A stretch of 64,000 nucleotides of DNA, taken from the NCBI GenBank assembly GCA_000711775.1, contig ARYC01000504.1:1-64000 (forward strand). Reading direction: 5' to 3'. The position numbers were made by a program, and so were the translations under genes. The DNA is from Oxytricha trifallax. Taxonomy: Eukaryota > Ciliophora > Spirotrichea > Sporadotrichida > Oxytrichidae. The notes under the pieces are model-generated. The model saw nothing but the letters and a program-made list of their open reading frames with translations, searched no databases and was not told the DNA's origin. Positions 62,108 through 64,000 of this stretch are shown here, in pieces (positions within the stretch are counted from its first letter, which is position 1; every line of letters starts with the position of its first letter).

Positions 62108-63278
62108 ATGAGTGGAAACTAGAATCAAATGATTTCAGGAGGGATTAACGGGTTATATAAAAAGAGATATCCTCTGGGAGAAATTACCAATACATACAGA
62201 GTTAAATCAAGCATACTTTCACAGGACTTGAAGCAGGTGAAGCAAGCTTTATACTTCCCACATCCCTCTGATATGCAGTAAAACAATGGATTTTTCAACT
62301 AGAGCGCTCATTATAATCACTAATAGCCAAATCATATGATAAATGTGGCTCCAGCGCGATTCTACGATGAAAATATCTATTCACAGCCACACGCAAAGCA
62401 ACCTCTTCCTTTTGTTAAGAGAGAAGACATGGTACATAGCTAAGCTCCTATTCCTTTCCAGTTTATCAAACCTGAAACCCAGGATTTTAACTCATTGAAA
62501 TCTCAAAATCCCTCTTAAAGTCTTGTAAATTGTGCCGATGCAAACGTTGCAGATTCCCTTTAGAGATAAGATGGTATAAATGGTGCCAATTATCCAATCA
62601 ATCCATATAGAAAGTAAAGTATGCAAGTCTGTTAAATGCAAAAGGTGGATAAGACAAAGTACAAGACTGAAATGTGTAAGAACTGGATAGAAATTGGTGT
62701 CTGTAGGTATGGCAACAAATGTCAATTTGCACATGGGAATCGAGAGCTTAATGAGAAGTTACAGCCCACCAATGCAAAATACAAATCCAAGATCTGTACT
62801 ACGTTCCAAGAGAGACTATTCAAACTTATCATTTGATTTAAGACTCGAGTTAAAAATTATAATTATTTTATTTTTAAGCACTTTATCTGATCAAAACTTT
62901 CCTCGGAAGAGTAAATTTCCCAAAATTAAATGTTTTAATTCTGCCCTTATGGAAAGAGATGCCTCTTTAAGCACGAAGACAGAGATTTTGACGAGGTGAA
63001 GGTCTTCGATAGACTCTATAACATCCAATTTTTCTCCTAAAAGTATAACGATATCTTGAACGATACAATTTAAATTCAAGATTCTCCATCGAAGCTGCAG
63101 CCCAAGAATCTCAGAAGATTAAAAATTTTCCAGTAAGTTACTTCTGAGACAGACTACAGTGAGTTCCAATGTAGATTTAACTCATAGCTGAGCTTTAACA
63201 TGTATGAGACCCCAGTCAAGCTTTCACAAATATCTCCTAAACTTCAAAATTTGCAATCTATTAAGACTGATCTACAAT
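62108..63278 (+). CDS. Tandem CCCH zinc-finger protein (TTP/ZFP36-like), interrupted
   Basis: ATG 62108 opens [21 protein letters not shown] Gln/Asn/Pro-rich N-terminal 175 residues precede [20 protein letters not shown] and CQFAH, a C-x8-C-x5-C-x3-H finger with the KTEMC lead-in typical of tristetraprolin-type fingers. The second finger starts [15 protein letters not shown] and continues [12 protein letters not shown] only after removal of the IES at 62818-62937. The C-terminal part ([15 protein letters not shown] to [15 protein letters not shown]) runs straight into TBE-E at 63279. Such proteins bind AU-rich mRNA and control its decay or translation. The 3' end lies beyond the window. Confidence 0.88.
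62818..62937 (+). other. IES splitting second CCCH finger, pointer ATTC
   Basis: ATTC occurs at 62818-62821 and 62938-62941 in the same codon phase. Removing 120 bases joins TTFQERL to FCPYGKRC and restores exactly eight residues between the first two cysteines of the finger. The inserted sequence has stops and A/T runs. Confidence 0.85.
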
Positions 63279-64000
63279 CAAAACCCCAAAACTGCTTAAT
63301 GAGGTTTATAAGTGCTTTGATTTGTAGGGAATTTGTTAGGGGTTAGGGTAATTAATATGTTTTAATGCTAATTTTATAGTAATTGTATTTAATTTATTCA
63401 CTCAAAATGTACTTTTGGATCATGTGGAAGAGGTCTGTAGTTAATTTTACTCAACCACTATTCTATCTATTCAATTTATATGTCTGATCGTGGATTTGGC
63501 TTGATAATAACTAACTCTGCCATCTATTTCATTGAAAGAGATGCTCTGTTTTTATCTATAAATTGCTTTATTCTTTGCTTTGCATCCTTTTCACATCTTG
63601 TTGAGTAGTAATCGTTGCGAGGCATTTCGCACTCAATTATTATTGCTGCCATTGCCCACAAATCCCATTGAAAGTCTCCATCTCTCCAGTCATCTCTTTC
63701 TGGATAATAGCCTGCAGTTCCCATAACACTTCCAAGCCTTGACACTTCTTCCCTTAATGCTCTTTTGAAGTCAATAATTGCTACTCTTACAGGTGAGAAG
63801 TTTATCATAATATTCTCAGGCTTCAAATCTCTATGAATAAAGCCTAACTTATGTAGCTCTTTAATACCTTGTAAGGTTTAAGTTGCTATCAAAGCAAGCT
63901 ACTTATGATTCCTTTGATCAGTAATGAAATCTCTGAGGGTCATTTCATATAGAGGCAGTCTAAAAGCAACATGATCCTTGGCAAGGAGAATAGCATCTAG
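63279..64000 (-). mobile_element. TBE-E: telomere-bearing element, cut by window end
   Basis: It begins CAAAACCCCAAAACTGC after AAT (63276-63278). The inner terminal repeat is diverged by a few bases but matches TBE-C and TBE-D (GAGGTTTATAAGTGCTTTG). It carries the C-terminal part of the zinc-finger/kinase ORF, so its orientation is that of TBE-D. It interrupts the CCCH zinc-finger gene. Confidence 0.93.
63398..64000 (-). CDS. TBE-E 57-kDa ORF, kinase-like C-terminal part
   Basis: The visible frame reads KPENIMINFSPVRVAIIDF, then KRALREEVSRLGSVMGTAG, GYYPERDDWRDGDFQWDLW and AAIIIECEMPRNDYYSTRCE, ending with PLPHDPKVHFE-TGA (63398-63400). It shows what the complete C-terminal lobe looks like, including parts deleted in TBE-D. 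Upstream of KPEN one or more breaks may exist (the codon before it reads Met rather than Leu). The N-terminal half with the zinc fingers lies outside the window. Confidence 0.85.

Noticed and set aside
1-64000. tRNA, rRNA, CRISPR arrays, bacterial-type operons or riboswitches.
   Set aside because: None seen; the window has eukaryotic ciliate features throughout. Small RNA genes could be missed by eye.

Overview
This window looks like germline (micronuclear) DNA of a spirotrich ciliate of the Oxytricha/Stylonychia type. Four observations support this. Host genes read through TAA and TAG as glutamine and stop at TGA. The DNA is very AT-rich. Several coding frames are broken by short AT-rich segments flanked by direct repeats (pointers), and removing one repeat plus the segment restores the frame; these behave as internal eliminated sequences (IESs). 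Five transposons end in the telomere-like repeat CAAAACCCCAAAACCCC, the mark of telomere-bearing elements (TBEs). The species cannot be fixed from sequence alone.

Layout. 1-1206: end of TBE-A. 1.3-3.0 kb: 3' part of an acyl-CoA oxidase gene on +. 3.3-9.4 kb: three minus-strand genes (an acidic protein, a coiled-coil protein, a Gln/Asn/Ser-rich protein). 10.7-13.6 kb: plus-strand BTB-domain gene of the SANBR/KIAA1841 family. 14.3-38.9 kb: a long run of minus-strand genes: small unknown ORFs, dynactin subunit p62 (DCTN4), a SETD9-like SET protein, and four large Gln/Asn-rich or coiled-coil genes. 40.1-52.4 kb: one plus-strand gene for a basic, coiled-coil protein, split by two TBEs (TBE-B and TBE-C). 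52.4-55.0 kb: no gene seen. 55.0-61.9 kb: a plus-strand membrane/coiled-coil gene split by a 970-bp foldback element and by TBE-D. 62.1-63.28 kb: a tandem CCCH zinc-finger gene, split by an IES and then by TBE-E, which runs off the window.

TBEs. Each complete element carries a DDE transposase (IS630/Tc1 type, 42-kDa ORF), a second ORF of unknown role (22-kDa ORF) and a protein with two C2H2 zinc fingers and a kinase-like domain (57-kDa ORF). Element ends are flanked by a 3-bp AAT (or ATT) target duplication. A and B form one subfamily; C, D and E another. Only the TBE-D transposase was read as fully open from ATG to TGA. All five elements lie within or beside split host genes, as expected if TBEs are removed together with IESs during macronuclear development.

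Limits. Exon, IES and MDS borders were worked out by eye and only for some genes. For long genes I give an outer span, not a splice model. Start codons are provisional. No database search was run; family names come from recognised motifs.
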